44,150 bases of DNA, from the NCBI GenBank assembly GCA_012034655.1, contig JAAUOZ010000021.1, positions 1 through 44,150 on the forward strand, in the 5' to 3' direction. Below, in pieces: positions 27,397 through 37,143 of this stretch. The position numbers and the translations under genes are program-made. The first letter of the stretch is position 1. Each line of letters opens with the position of its first letter. The notes under the pieces are model-generated. The model did not search any database, was not told where the DNA came from, and was given only the letters and a program-made list of their open reading frames with translations. This DNA comes from Leptolyngbyaceae cyanobacterium CSU_1_3 (lineage in GTDB: Bacteria > Cyanobacteriota > Cyanobacteriia > Leptolyngbyales > Leptolyngbyaceae).

Positions 27397-28499
27397 TGAG
27401 TATTCTATTAGATTCTTTTTTTGAACCAAGTGCATCCGGGCACGGAGGTAATCATCGCAGCGCCCAGATACTTGAACTAATTGAGCGATCGCAACTCGCA
27501 GTTACACGGCTCAATCGTCAACTGCTCAATAACGCCCGCGATCGTTATCTTGCAGGCATCGGATCGATTTTGAACCCGCAAACAGCAGGCTTTCTGCTAA
27601 AACATCAGATTCAAGTGCAGCCTTCATTTAAGAGCATTGCATTCTGTGGATTTCAGCGACAATTGTATGACCAAGCCCTCGCCCAACATTCTGGATGCAA
27701 ACTTTTGGTTTGGGAAGCGACCAAAAATTATGTCGCTCCCTTTGTTGCCAAAGACCAAAACTTCAAGGTGATCGCAATCCCTCAAAACTTGGAGTCATTT
27801 GTTCCGGATGCTTTTCATGAATCACTTTCCACGGAAATTCAAGCCCTAGCCAAAGCAGACATCGTTTTCTGTATTTCGCGCGAGGAAGAGTGGCTACTGC
27901 GACTACATGGTGCAAATGCTCACTATTTGCCCTACTATCCTCCTCATGCGATCGAGCAGCATCTTCTGACAATTCGCCGCGATCGTGCTCCCAAAAACCG
28001 CTATCTGATTCTTGGAAGTGCTAGCAACCCACCCACGCGACAGGGAATGATCGAGCAAATTCACTGGCTCAAACAGATTCGTCAACACCTGAGCTTTGAA
28101 GTTGATATTGTTGGATACAAAACTGAATCGCTGCAAGAGTATTGTGATGAGACGTTTGTTCTACATGGCACAGTCAGTGATAACCAACTTACTACAATTC
28201 TGACTCAAACAAAAACTGCGCTGATTCATCAAACTGCTAGCTCAGGGGCATTGACGCGAATTCCAGAGCTTCTGACTGCGGGGATTCCAGTGGTGGCAAA
28301 TGGTAATGCTTGTCGGAGTGCTCATAGTTATTCAGGCATTTATTGCTATGACGACTTATTTGAACTGCTCGATCGTCTCAATCAACCTTTAGATCCTGCC
28401 CCGATGCTTCCTCGTCCTGTTACTGCTGAAAAACGATTCATCGACGCTGTACAACATCTCAGTCAATCCTCGCCTAATGCCACAATTGCCTCTCTCTAA
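27396..28499 (+). CDS. GT-B glycosyltransferase-like protein
   Basis: A 367-residue protein, using the ATG that overlaps the upstream stop. Its N-terminus (SILLDSFFEPSASGHGGNHR) has a Gly-rich loop like GT4 enzymes. The C-terminal half has RYLILGSASNPPTRQGM, VDIVGYKTESL, FVLHGTVSDNQL and LIHQTASSGALTRIPELLTAG, which resembles the donor-site region but without a standard E-x7-E. It may be a divergent transferase. It overlaps the next gene by 23 bases, a sign of co-translation. Confidence 0.7.
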   Translation: MSILLDSFFEPSASGHGGNHRSAQILELIERSQLAVTRLNRQLLNNARDRYLAGIGSILNPQTAGFLLKHQIQVQPSFKSIAFCGFQRQLYDQALAQHSGCKLLVWEATKNYVAPFVAKDQNFKVIAIPQNLESFVPDAFHESLSTEIQALAKADIVFCISREEEWLLRLHGANAHYLPYYPPHAIEQHLLTIRRDRAPKNRYLILGSASNPPTRQGMIEQIHWLKQIRQHLSFEVDIVGYKTESLQEYCDETFVLHGTVSDNQLTTILTQTKTALIHQTASSGALTRIPELLTAGIPVVANGNACRSAHSYSGIYCYDDLFELLDRLNQPLDPAPMLPRPVTAEKRFIDAVQHLSQSSPNATIASL

Positions 28500-29715
28500 T
28501 TCACAAGGTTCTCATCATGTGATGCTGTTTGACCTAGTCAACGGCGGACATCATGGAACCTACCTCCGCTATCTGGTACAGTCCTGGATTCAGAAGCCTT
28601 TCTCTACACGATTAACACTGGTCGTTTCCCCGCAATTTCTAACGGTGCATCAAGAAGTGGTGGCTCTGGTAGATGGGCATCCTCAGATTGAATTAATGCC
28701 GATTTCAGACGGAGAAGAAGCGCAGCGCAAACAAGCTTCTGGAATACGATTAGGATTTGTGGAATGGCGAATCTTTTGCCAATATGCTCAACAAATTCGA
28801 GCGACCCAGGCAATGTTAATGTATTTCGATTACTTTCAGCTTGCGATCGCATTTGGGCAACCATCTCCCTGCCCTTTTTCAGCCATTTATTTTCGTCCGA
28901 CTTTTCACTATCAAAGCTTTGCCAACACCACAATCACGCTAAAGGATCAGGTGAGATCGTGGCGACAAAAAGCTCTGCTAAAACTCGCGATGAGAAACAC
29001 TCAGTTTCACACTTTGTTTTGTCTTGATCCTTTTGCGGTAAAAACGATTCAGCAATTGCACCTGTGCCCGACTGTTGTTCACTTACCTGATCCCGTTGAA
29101 ATCGTTCCAGTTTCCACACAATCTGTGGATGATTTGAGGCACAAACTTGGAATTGAGCAAAATCGCAAGATTTTCTTACTGTTTGGCAGGCTGACTGAGC
29201 GTAAAGGGGTTCATGCCCTGCTGGAATCTCTCAAGCAGCTTTCCCCTGAGTCTTGCCAGCAGATTTGTATTCTTCTCGTTGGCGAAATTCCGGAACAGGA
29301 CAAGGCGAAAATTTGGCAACAGGTCGCTAACCTCTGTCAAGCCTTGCCGGTTCAAATCCTGATTCAAGATCGTTTTTTACAGGAGGCAGAAGTTCCACCG
29401 TATTTTCAGCTTGCAGACATTGTGCTAGCACTCTATCAGCGACATGTGGGAATGAGCGGTATCTTACTGCTGGCTGCTGCCGCCCAAAAGCCAGTGTTGG
29501 CTTCAAACTATGGACTCATGGGAGAGCTTGCACATCGCTATCATCTGGGTTTAGCGATCGAAGCCAGCGATCCTCAGCAAATTGCTCAAAGCCTGATTTG
29601 CTGTCTAGAAAGCACCAACCTGGGCGATGTAGAAAAAATGCAAACCTTCGCAACTCAAAATCTTTGGAGTAACTATGCAGAAACGATTCACAGAGGAATT
29701 GCTGCCCTAAATTGA
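28477..29715 (+). CDS. GT4-family glycosyltransferase
   Basis: A 412-residue GT-B enzyme. The N-terminal domain begins after about 15 residues with VMLFDLVNGGHHGTYLRYL; the donor domain has IFLLFGRLTERKGVHALL, ICILLVGEIPEQDK and YFQLADIVLALYQRHVG. The usual E-x7-E is replaced by a GMSGILLLAAAAQKPVLAS stretch, which is atypical. It lies between a GT-B-like gene and the ligase/polymerase. An alternative start a few codons in (ATG at about 28522) would fit the domain equally well. Confidence 0.8.
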   Translation: MPQLPLSNSQGSHHVMLFDLVNGGHHGTYLRYLVQSWIQKPFSTRLTLVVSPQFLTVHQEVVALVDGHPQIELMPISDGEEAQRKQASGIRLGFVEWRIFCQYAQQIRATQAMLMYFDYFQLAIAFGQPSPCPFSAIYFRPTFHYQSFANTTITLKDQVRSWRQKALLKLAMRNTQFHTLFCLDPFAVKTIQQLHLCPTVVHLPDPVEIVPVSTQSVDDLRHKLGIEQNRKIFLLFGRLTERKGVHALLESLKQLSPESCQQICILLVGEIPEQDKAKIWQQVANLCQALPVQILIQDRFLQEAEVPPYFQLADIVLALYQRHVGMSGILLLAAAAQKPVLASNYGLMGELAHRYHLGLAIEASDPQQIAQSLICCLESTNLGDVEKMQTFATQNLWSNYAETIHRGIAALN

Positions 29716-29761
29716 ACTTTGACTTGAAAACGACGATCGCAGCTATTTTCGTGATGCAACT

Positions 29762-31092
29762 ATGAATGAACTATCGCCAAAATCAAAACTCATTGCTATT
29801 TTGTTAGCCTTTTACATTCATGGCTTAACGTTCTACTTTACGCTGAGTGGGCTGGCAGGCATTCACACCACGGTTTTGACTGCAATCTTTCAAGTCTGCC
29901 TGGTTGCCATTCCGTTTATTTTAATTTTGCTGACTCGCGGTCCTCGACAGCGGCTATTTCACCTTGGCGTGCCAGAACTGCTATATCTTACATTTGTTGC
30001 GATGTTTTTGTCTGATTATATATCCACAGCAGACAAATCAAATTTTCCAGACAATTTGATTATCTATTTTGGAGTGTACTGGACAGCCCTGTGCTTGCTG
30101 AGAAGTTTGACGTTTGCACAGTTTTGCCTGCTGTGCCCTATATCTAGCGCGATCTCGGTTCTCACATCGCTGATTTTGTTGGGTCAAGTTTTTACAGGAA
30201 GCGCTCAATGGGCAGACAACGGCGGGCGGCTGGTTGCTGGAACATCAGGCAATCCCATTTTAGCGGGGTATACAGGCGCATATGCCTTTCTATCATGTAT
30301 TGTGATGTGGCTGACAGGTCGATATGCAGGAAATCCAATTCTATTAGCTCTAGCAGTTCCCGGATTCTTAGTCTGTTCTTTCTCAGGAACACGCAGTGCC
30401 ACACTGTCTATAATGCTCAGCGGGGTATTTGTCATACTCTACACTGTGAATCTCTTACTAGCTTCTAACAAAACTGCTGGGAAACTAATTTCTAATTTAG
30501 TTACATATTCAGGTATTGGGTTAACGAGTATTCTTCTATTATCGCCGATCTCATCCGCTATGACTTCGAGTAAAGCCGAAGCATCTCCGATCGAACGCGC
30601 TCTCAATACTGGATTTCAGCGAATTGAGGTATTGTTTCGAGTCATTGGTGGCGGTGAACCAGACATGTCTATTGAGGGACGAGAGCATATCTACGACAAT
30701 GCCTGGAGCTTATTTCTTCAGAAGCCGATTTGGGGAAATGGACTCTACACCACAGGCAGCGCGCACAATGCTTTTTTGCAGGTTGCGACCGAATTTGGAA
30801 CCTTAGGGATTATTACCTTTATCGTACCCTTTCTCTATCTGGGGTTTCAAGTCATGAAAATTGCGCTCTCTGCGTCTAGGCAATGTGCGATCGTTCGCCA
30901 GACTCCCGCTAAATTTGTCAAGAGCGACTATGCGATGATGACCTGCTTCACCGTTGTCTTTTGTTTCAAGCAGTCTGTCTCTTTAACTTTCATGGAGATC
31001 CCTATCGAAACTATTTGCCTGTTTCGTCGATTGGGTTAATGATTGCTTTCTTAAAGCTTAATCAGCGAGACATTCAAGCATCTATTAGGTAG
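29762..31092 (+). CDS. O-antigen ligase/polymerase-type membrane protein (WaaL/Wzy-like), frameshifted near the C-terminus
   Basis: An integral membrane protein with about ten hydrophobic segments and a large hydrophilic loop containing GREHIYDNAWSLFLQKPIWG then GNGLYTTGSAHNAFLQVATE, the H-N-x-F-L-Q motif typical of the O-antigen ligase/polymerase superfamily. As read it ends at 31039 with a hydrophilic tail. Adding a T to the T4 run at about 30957-30960 restores VVFLFQAVCLFNFHGDPYRN and a stop at 31092, giving about 443 residues. Sequence alone cannot separate a ligase (WaaL) from a polymerase (Wzy). Confidence 0.85.
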
Positions 31093-31133
31093 AACACAAT
31101 TCCAACTTGATTATTAAGTGCAGTATTAAGAAC

Positions 31134-32254
31134 ATGACAAAAGTTGCTTTGCTCTGCGTAAGCTATGGCCCCTATCACTTCGCTCGACTGAACGAAACTC
31201 ATCATCAGTTTGAACAGTTGGGTTGGCACGTTTGCGGAATTGAACTAGCTCGTTCTGAGGCAGACTATGCCTGGAAAACATCAGTTGACCAAGCTGAAGG
31301 TGAATTTGTGTCAGTCTCAGAAAAACATCTGCAAGACTTGAAGCTAACCGAACTTATTCCAGCCCTTTACAAAACCTTGTATAAGGTAAATCCAGATGTA
31401 ATCGCGATTATGGGCTATTTCCATCCTGCAATGTTAGCAGCTTTAGCTTGGAGTCGCTGGCATGGTAAGTCTACCATTCTCTTGTCTGCAACTAAGGAAG
31501 ATGATGCGCCTCGACGAGGGTGGCAAGAACAAATAAAGCAAGCATTGATGCGCCAATATCAATCTGCACTAGTAGGAGGAAAACCCCAAAAGCGATATCT
31601 CATAAAGTTGGGGATGCAAGCTGAAAGCGTTTTCACAGGATACAATGTGGTCGAAAACGAGGTGTTTCATCCAGATCGACTGAGGTCGTTTCCTAATCCA
31701 CTGAAGGTTCCTTTTTTCTAGCAATCAATCGATTCATTGAGAAAAAGAACATCCCTAATTTATTAAACGCTTATGCTGCTTACGTTCAGCAGTCTGCTCA
31801 AACTTGGGATCTGGTGCTGTGCGGTGATGGGGAACTTCGACCTCAAATCGAGCAGCAGATTCAAGCTTTAGAATTGAACGATCGCGTTCATCTTCCTGGC
31901 TTTCTCCAACAGAATGAACTGATGCCGTATTTTGCTCATGCAAACTGCTTCATTCATGCGAGCTATCAAGAGCAGTGGGGATTGGTAGTAAATGAAGCAA
32001 TGGCAGCAGGGTTGCCTATATTGGTATCAAACCGATGTGGCTGTTTTGAAGACTTGGTGATTGAAGGTGTAAATGGCTGGGGATTTGACCCAGATCGTGT
32101 TGAACAGATGCAGCAATTGATGAGCAAAATGAGTTCAAACGAGAACCAGGCAAAAACAATGGGAAGTGCTGCTTTAGCTCACATTCAAAACTTTTCTCCA
32201 ACCTATTTTGCCCAAGGACTACATAAAGCTGTTGAGTATGCACTAAAAGCGTAA
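31134..32254 (+). CDS. GT4-family glycosyltransferase (frameshifted)
   Basis: The first frame, from the ATG at 31134, reads MTKVALLCVSYGPYHFARLN and ends after LKVPFF at a TAG. Adding one T to the T6 run at 31712-31717 gives PFFLAINRFIEKKNIPNLL, the start of the donor domain, and joins the frame with LVLCGDGELRPQIEQ, VHLPGFLQQNEL and the E-x7-E motif ASYQEQWGLVVNEAM, for about 373 residues. The second frame alone (from 31814) lacks the acceptor domain and would not be active. A short gap separates it from the next gene. Confidence 0.82.
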
Positions 32255-32257
32255 AGT

Positions 32258-33436
32258 ATGAAAATTTTAATGGTTATTCCCGCTGTTGGTTTAGTTTATG
32301 GAGGGACTTCTAAAGTTTTATTCGAGCTGGCACAGTCGCTTGGCGATCGTCATCTTCAAATTGATGTCGTCACGACCAATGCCAACGGTTCTACAAATTT
32401 AGAGGTTCCCCTTTGCACCTGGCAGCAAGAGCAATCTTACCGAATTCAATATTTCCCGCGCTGGCAGTTCAATGAATATAAGTTTAGCTATTCGTTGACA
32501 ACCTGGCTCTTTGGGCATGTCACTGACTATGATTTGGTTCATACCATTTCGCTGTTTACTTACCCGGTCGCGATCGCGCATTGGATCTGTCAACTTAAAA
32601 AGATTCCATACATGACCAGCCCACACGGAATGCTAGATCCCTGGGCGTTAGGATACAAAGCCTGGAAGAAAAAAGTCTACTACACGCTAATTGAGCGCCC
32701 CATTCTTTGTAGAGCAAGCACCATTCAAATGCTGTCTCAATCCGAAGTAGACGGCATTCGTGCCCTAACATTGCCCACTCTGCTGACGATTATTCCCAAC
32801 GGAGTACATCGGCGGGATTTTGATCCGCTGCCTGATCCCGAAGAGTTTTATCAGAGCTTTCCAGCCCTTCGTGGCAAAACGTTAATCTTATTTCTGGGGC
32901 GAGTTGATCCCAAAAAAGGACTTGATTTACTCGCATCTGCATTTGCTCAAGTTCATACTCAATTTCCCAAAACTCATCTGGTTGTCGCAGGGCCTGACAA
33001 TACTGGATTTTTATCCACGGTTCAATCTTACTTTGACCAAGCAGGCTGTCTCAAAGCAGTCACGTTTACCGGAATGCTGACGGGATCGCTAAAGCACGCT
33101 GCTCTAGCTGCCTCTCATCTGTATGTTGCGCCTTCTTATTCTGAGGGATTTAGCATGTCAGTGTTAGAAGGAATGGCTTCCGGTCTCCCTTGTGTGATCA
33201 CGACGGGGTGTAATTTTCCAGAGGCGGCGATCGCTCAAGCGGCAACGGTTGTAGAAATTAATACAAACGCGATCGGGCGCGCAATAATGACACTGCTTTC
33301 GGACTCACACGCCGCGCAGCAAATGGGCAAACGCGCACAGCATTTCATCTTTGACCACTATACGTGGCAGCATATTGCAGAACAGTTGATTGCAACCTAT
33401 CACAAAATTTTGAATCAATCTCTAACAACCCGATAA
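32258..33436 (+). CDS. GT4-family glycosyltransferase
   Basis: A 392-residue intact GT-B enzyme. It opens with MKILMVIPAVGLVYGGTSK and has MTSPHGMLDPWALGYKAWKK, a pattern shared with GT4 transferases such as WcaI/TuaC types. The donor domain contains LILFLGRVDPKKGLDLL, LVVAGPDNTGF, TFTGMLTGSLKHAAL and PSYSEGFSMSVLEGMASG (E-x7-E near 291-300). It is three bases after the preceding gene and four before the next, so the three are one operon. The sugar is unknown. Confidence 0.92.
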   Translation: MKILMVIPAVGLVYGGTSKVLFELAQSLGDRHLQIDVVTTNANGSTNLEVPLCTWQQEQSYRIQYFPRWQFNEYKFSYSLTTWLFGHVTDYDLVHTISLFTYPVAIAHWICQLKKIPYMTSPHGMLDPWALGYKAWKKKVYYTLIERPILCRASTIQMLSQSEVDGIRALTLPTLLTIIPNGVHRRDFDPLPDPEEFYQSFPALRGKTLILFLGRVDPKKGLDLLASAFAQVHTQFPKTHLVVAGPDNTGFLSTVQSYFDQAGCLKAVTFTGMLTGSLKHAALAASHLYVAPSYSEGFSMSVLEGMASGLPCVITTGCNFPEAAIAQAATVVEINTNAIGRAIMTLLSDSHAAQQMGKRAQHFIFDHYTWQHIAEQLIATYHKILNQSLTTR

Positions 33437-33440
33437 AACC

Positions 33441-34340
33441 ATGCATATTGATATTGCGATCGCCTCAGACCAAAATATGGAAGTTGGGCTTCACGTCACA
33501 CTTTACACCTCCCTACAATTTCTAGATCCTGATTGTTTTATCAATATTCATTTGTTTAGTAAAGATCTGCCGAGCAAAGCGATCGATCGAATTCATCACA
33601 CTCTGTCACCCTTTCAGGATCGATACCATCTTCAGCTTTATGATGTAGCATCCCTAGATCTGGGAAGTGGCAGAGGATTGCACCAGAGTAAAATGCCTTA
33701 TGTGATTCTTCTAGTCGCAAAGCTTGTCGAGGCAGAAAAGCTGCTTTTTCTAGATGCAGATCTCATTATACGAACTGATTTGTCAAAGCTCTTTGCTTAC
33801 AGCTTAGAGGAAAAAGTCGTTGGGGCTGTTTTTGAATCTTCGGTCTCTAAAGTTTGGAGTAAAGAGCGCGATGTCTTAGTAGAAATAGGACTGTCAGAGG
33901 ACGCGCCTTATTTTAATTCAGGAGTTGTTTTATTTGATGCAAAGCAGTGGAAGCAGAAAAATCTGACATCTAGATGCTTTGAGATTATAGAAACCTATGG
34001 AAAATCGCTATACAACACTGATCAAACTGTTATAAACGCAGCAGTAAAAGGAGACTTTTTCCTGCTGCCTAAGCACTATAATCAACCCTTTTACCCTAGA
34101 GGGTATCCAATTACAAAAGAAACAAGTGGCATCTGTCATTTACTCGGCTCTCCTAAACCTTGGGACATTTTTGGAGAGATTCTACACAGGAGTTATCCCA
34201 CTTTTCGTGGCCATCTCGAACAGACTGCTTTCTGTAACTACAAAAGCTATCTCAGCCCCTCACCTTCAAGGTTGAGACGAGCCTTCAATTTATCTCGCTC
34301 CTATTCTGTGGCATTACAGCATTACTTGAAATATCGGTGA
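33441..34340 (+). CDS. GT8-family glycosyltransferase (lipopolysaccharide galactosyl/glucosyltransferase-like)
   Basis: A 299-residue GT-A enzyme. It begins MHIDIAIASDQNMEVGLHVT, the RfaJ/WaaI-like N-terminus with the GT8 A-S-D-x-N pattern, and has the DxD motif in KLLFLDADLIIRTDLSKLF near residues 99-117. PYFNSGVVLFDAKQW and TDQTVINAAVKGDF are conserved GT8 elements, followed by ICHLLGSPKPW with the second metal-binding His. The basic tail may bind membrane. It probably adds a hexose from UDP-glucose or UDP-galactose, from family knowledge. Confidence 0.88.
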   Translation: MHIDIAIASDQNMEVGLHVTLYTSLQFLDPDCFINIHLFSKDLPSKAIDRIHHTLSPFQDRYHLQLYDVASLDLGSGRGLHQSKMPYVILLVAKLVEAEKLLFLDADLIIRTDLSKLFAYSLEEKVVGAVFESSVSKVWSKERDVLVEIGLSEDAPYFNSGVVLFDAKQWKQKNLTSRCFEIIETYGKSLYNTDQTVINAAVKGDFFLLPKHYNQPFYPRGYPITKETSGICHLLGSPKPWDIFGEILHRSYPTFRGHLEQTAFCNYKSYLSPSPSRLRRAFNLSRSYSVALQHYLKYR

Positions 34341-34402
34341 GCAACCAGTCCTGTCATACCTCTAGCCTGAACCCATGTCTTTGCTATCTTCTAAGTAACA
34401 TC

Positions 34403-35162
34403 ATGCTGATATTTATCATTCCGCTCAGAAGCAAAAAAGTATCGAACTCTTGGGAAACAGTTTGTAAGCTACTAGGGCGAACGCTTCGATCTGTCTGCAA
34501 TTAAACACTGTGCAATTTTCGCGTCATTGTAGTCTGCCATGAGCAACCTGCCATACAATATCAACACCCTAACATTGAGTTTATCGAAGTTGATTTTCCA
34601 GCAGCAGACCCAGCAGACACCGAGAGCAAATATGCTGACCAAGTTCGCAAGCTTTGGGTAGGTGTAAACTACGCGACGAAATTTTCTAGCTCACATATTA
34701 TGTTTGTTGATTCTGATGACTGTATCAGCAAAAATATTGCAGAATTTGTCAGCCAAAATCAAGACTGTAATGGGTGGTTTCTCAGCACAGGATATCAATA
34801 TCGGGAAGGCAGTCGATTCATTCGATATATCAAGAAAGGGTTTGGGCGAAGTTGTGGTACTTGCAACATTATTAGAACGGATTTAATTAGTTCTTATATC
34901 AAAACTACTCAACCAGAAGATATTAAAGATAGAGCCTTTCTACACCATGTAGACTTGCCTCGTATCATGGCGAGCAGAGGTCACTCGCTGCAAAGCCTCC
35001 CTTTTCCAGGAGCTGTCTACATAACTGATAATTCAGAAAATTTTGTGGGTCAAACTTCTATCGTTCTTAAGAACTTGAGTGTTAGTTTGCGCGGGTCAGT
35101 AAAGTATCGACTGATATTGCTGATGAGAGCGATCGCCTCTCGCCCTCTAAGGTACACCTTTA
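34403..35162 (+). pseudogene. GT2-like glycosyltransferase paralogue A, in-frame stop
   Basis: From the ATG at 34403 the frame reads MLIFIIPLRSKKVSNSWETV then TLRSVCN and a TAA at 34502-34504. The same frame continues with TLCNFRVIVVCHEQPAIQY, IMFVDSDDCISKN, NGWFLSTGYQYREGS and CGTCNIIRTDL. The paralogue at 35400 has NQTL where this one has N-stop-TL, so CAA to TAA is the simplest change. After about 35160 the frame runs into the remnant of another paralogue and ends at 35251. The intact 3' end was probably lost in that recombination. It is a GT-A transferase by its DxD motif. Confidence 0.75.
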
Positions 35163-35363
35163 GAACCTTTACCTTTTCCTGGCGCAATTTACATCACCGA
35201 CAATTCAGAAAACCTCGAAAATCAGACTTTGATGGTTTTGCAAACGATTAGAGGAAATCCGAAGAAGCTGGCTAAATTTTATGCAATGCGCTTGTTCAAA
35301 TTTTTAACTTCTCAATCTGTGAGCCAAACTTTCCGAGATGAGTTTAAGCTTTACAGCATCTAA
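35163..35363 (+). pseudogene. C-terminal remnant of a third GT2-like paralogue (B)
   Basis: In a frame different from paralogue A, the sequence reads PLPFPGAIYITDNSENLENQ and on to QTFRDEFKLYSI with a TAA at 35361-35363. This aligns with PLPFPGSVYITDHSENLLNQ and the end of paralogue C (IRDEFSLY), and with the C-terminus of A (LPFPGAVYITDNSEN). Only the last fifth is left, fused to the end of A at about 35155-35165. Confidence 0.8.
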
Positions 35364-35399
35364 GTGGGTTCACTTTCTGCTCAATTTTCACTTACTAAT

Positions 35400-36215
35400 A
35401 TGAAGCATATGCTCAGTTCTGAACCCATACTAGTTTTCCTCGTCCCACTTAGAAGCGCTTGGTCAGCGAAGTCTTGGGTCACAGTCTGTAATCTCTTAGA
35501 GCGCACTCTTCGCTCTATTTGCAACCAAACGCTGCCTAGCTTTCATGTTTTAATCGTTTGTCACGATCGCCCTATTTTATCCGATCAATACAACAATACT
35601 GAGTATGTAGAAGTTGACTACCCGGCTCCTAAGCAGCCAATCTCTGTAAGTGATGGTGATTTAGACAAAGCTCGCAAACTCTGGACTGGAATCCAGTATG
35701 CCCAAAAATTTGCTAACCCTTATCTCATGTTTATGGATGCAGATGATTGTGTGAGCAAGAATATCGTAGAATTTATTGCCCAACAGCCTCAAAGCAATGG
35801 CTGGTATATCAGTAAAGGATATCAATATCGGGAGGGGAGTTGGCTAATTCAGTATCGTAAGTAGTTGTTCGAGCAATTCTGCGGTTCTTGCAATATTGTT
35901 CAAGCCAGTGTTATGAATAACTATCTCAATGGCATCCAATTCTCAGATCTGGATGATCGAATTTTACTTCATACCCAGCTACCCTACAAGCTGGCAGAAC
36001 AGGGAATGCCCTTGAACCCATTGCCTTTTCCGGGGTCGGTTTACATTACAGATCATTCAGAAAATCTATTGAATCAAGTAAAAATTTTGCAACAAGCGAC
36101 AGGTAGCAATAAAAGTCTTCAGAAGCTCCTGAGATTTTACGCTCTAAGACTCTACAAAACTTTGACTTCTAAAGTGTTGACGCGATCGATTCGGGATGAA
36201 TTTAGTCTTTATTAA
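35400..36215 (+). pseudogene. GT2-like glycosyltransferase paralogue C, in-frame stop
   Basis: From the ATG at 35400 (or 35409) the frame has LVFLVPLRSAWSAKSWVTV, RTLRSICNQTLPSFHVLIV, YLMFMDADDCVSKNIVEFI and NGWYISKGYQYREGSW, then stops at a TAG (35862-35864) after IQYRK. The same frame continues LFEQFCGSCNIVQASV and PLPFPGSVYITDHSEN to 36215. Paralogue A reads through this point (IRYIKKGFGRSCGTCN), so the TAG is a nonsense change or a base-call error. With the stop replaced the protein would have about 271 residues. The DADD motif marks it as GT-A, probably GT2-like. Confidence 0.8.
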
Positions 36216-36280
36216 TCCTAAGCGATCGCTGCTCAGGCATTAGGGATTAAGCCTATCTAAACGTTCTTAATTGAAAAAAT

Positions 36281-37105
36281 ATGTTCTTAGCTCACAATCA
36301 GCCCGATCAGAAGCAGCAAACCCTAAAAGCAAGTCTTATGGAAGTGACTCCTCTGATTCTTACTTACAACGAAGCTGCCAATATCCGAAGATCGCTTGAG
36401 CAGTTGACTTGGGCAAAACGAATTGTCGTGATCGATAGTGGCAGCACAGATGAAACGCTTGAAATTCTCAGCACTTATCCACAGGTCGAGGTTTTTACAC
36501 GATCGTTTGATACTCATGCCAATCAATGGAACTACGGCTTAGATAAAACTGACTCGGAATGGGTGCTTTCACTAGATGCCGATTATGCTCTGTCAGATGA
36601 GTTGATTGATGAAATTCGATCGCTCTGTTCAGAGACATCGATCGATGGATTTTTCATCCGGTTTAAGTACTGTGTCTTTGGCAAGCCGCTACGTGGGACA
36701 CTTTTACCACCGCGACAAGCGCTATTTCGACGAGAGAAAGCGACATATATCGATGATGGGCATACTCAATTGCTCGAAGTCAAGGGAGCCTCAAGCTTTC
36801 TAAATGCCCCGATCTATCACGACGACCGGAAGCCTTTGAGTCGCTGGCTCTGGGCACAGGATCGCTACATGGGTTTAGAAGTCAAGAAGCTTTTAGCAAC
36901 GCCAGAACAAAAGTTGGGCCTGGCTGATCGTATTCGGAGAACGAAAATTCTCGCTCCCTTTGTAATTTTGATATACTGCCTGATTCTCAAAGGCGGAATT
37001 TTGGATGGTTGGGCTGGTTGGTACTATACCTTTCAGCGCGTTTTGGCTGAAATTTTATTGTCCATTCATCTGATTCAAGCAGAGAACGGTTCCAAAAACG
37101 AATAA
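36281..37105 (+). CDS. GT2-family glycosyltransferase, WaaE/KdtX-like
   Basis: A 274-residue GT-A protein, or 255 residues if the ATG at 36338 is the true start. It has VTPLILTYNEAANIRRSLEQ, VVIDSGSTDETLEIL, a TRSFDTHANQWNYGL element and SLDADYALSDELIDE with the DxD; later CVFGKPLRGTLLPPRQALF and HDDRKPLSRWLWAQ. This pattern (TYNE..NI, DSxSTDxT, DAD) is that of WaaE/LgtF-type LPS-core beta-1,4-glucosyltransferases. A C-terminal hydrophobic segment (ILAPFVILIYCLILKG) suggests membrane contact. The acceptor is unknown. Confidence 0.85.
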   Translation: MFLAHNQPDQKQQTLKASLMEVTPLILTYNEAANIRRSLEQLTWAKRIVVIDSGSTDETLEILSTYPQVEVFTRSFDTHANQWNYGLDKTDSEWVLSLDADYALSDELIDEIRSLCSETSIDGFFIRFKYCVFGKPLRGTLLPPRQALFRREKATYIDDGHTQLLEVKGASSFLNAPIYHDDRKPLSRWLWAQDRYMGLEVKKLLATPEQKLGLADRIRRTKILAPFVILIYCLILKGGILDGWAGWYYTFQRVLAEILLSIHLIQAENGSKNE

Positions 37106-37143
37106 ACCAGGTACACTAATGCCAGGGGTTCTACCAGTGTTTA

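Noticed and set aside
34502..34504. Stop-codon recoding or readthrough in the GT2 paralogues
   Set aside because: Two different stops (TAA and TAG) occur at different places in two paralogues, each beside a sense codon in the other, with no known recoding context. Mutation or base error is simpler.
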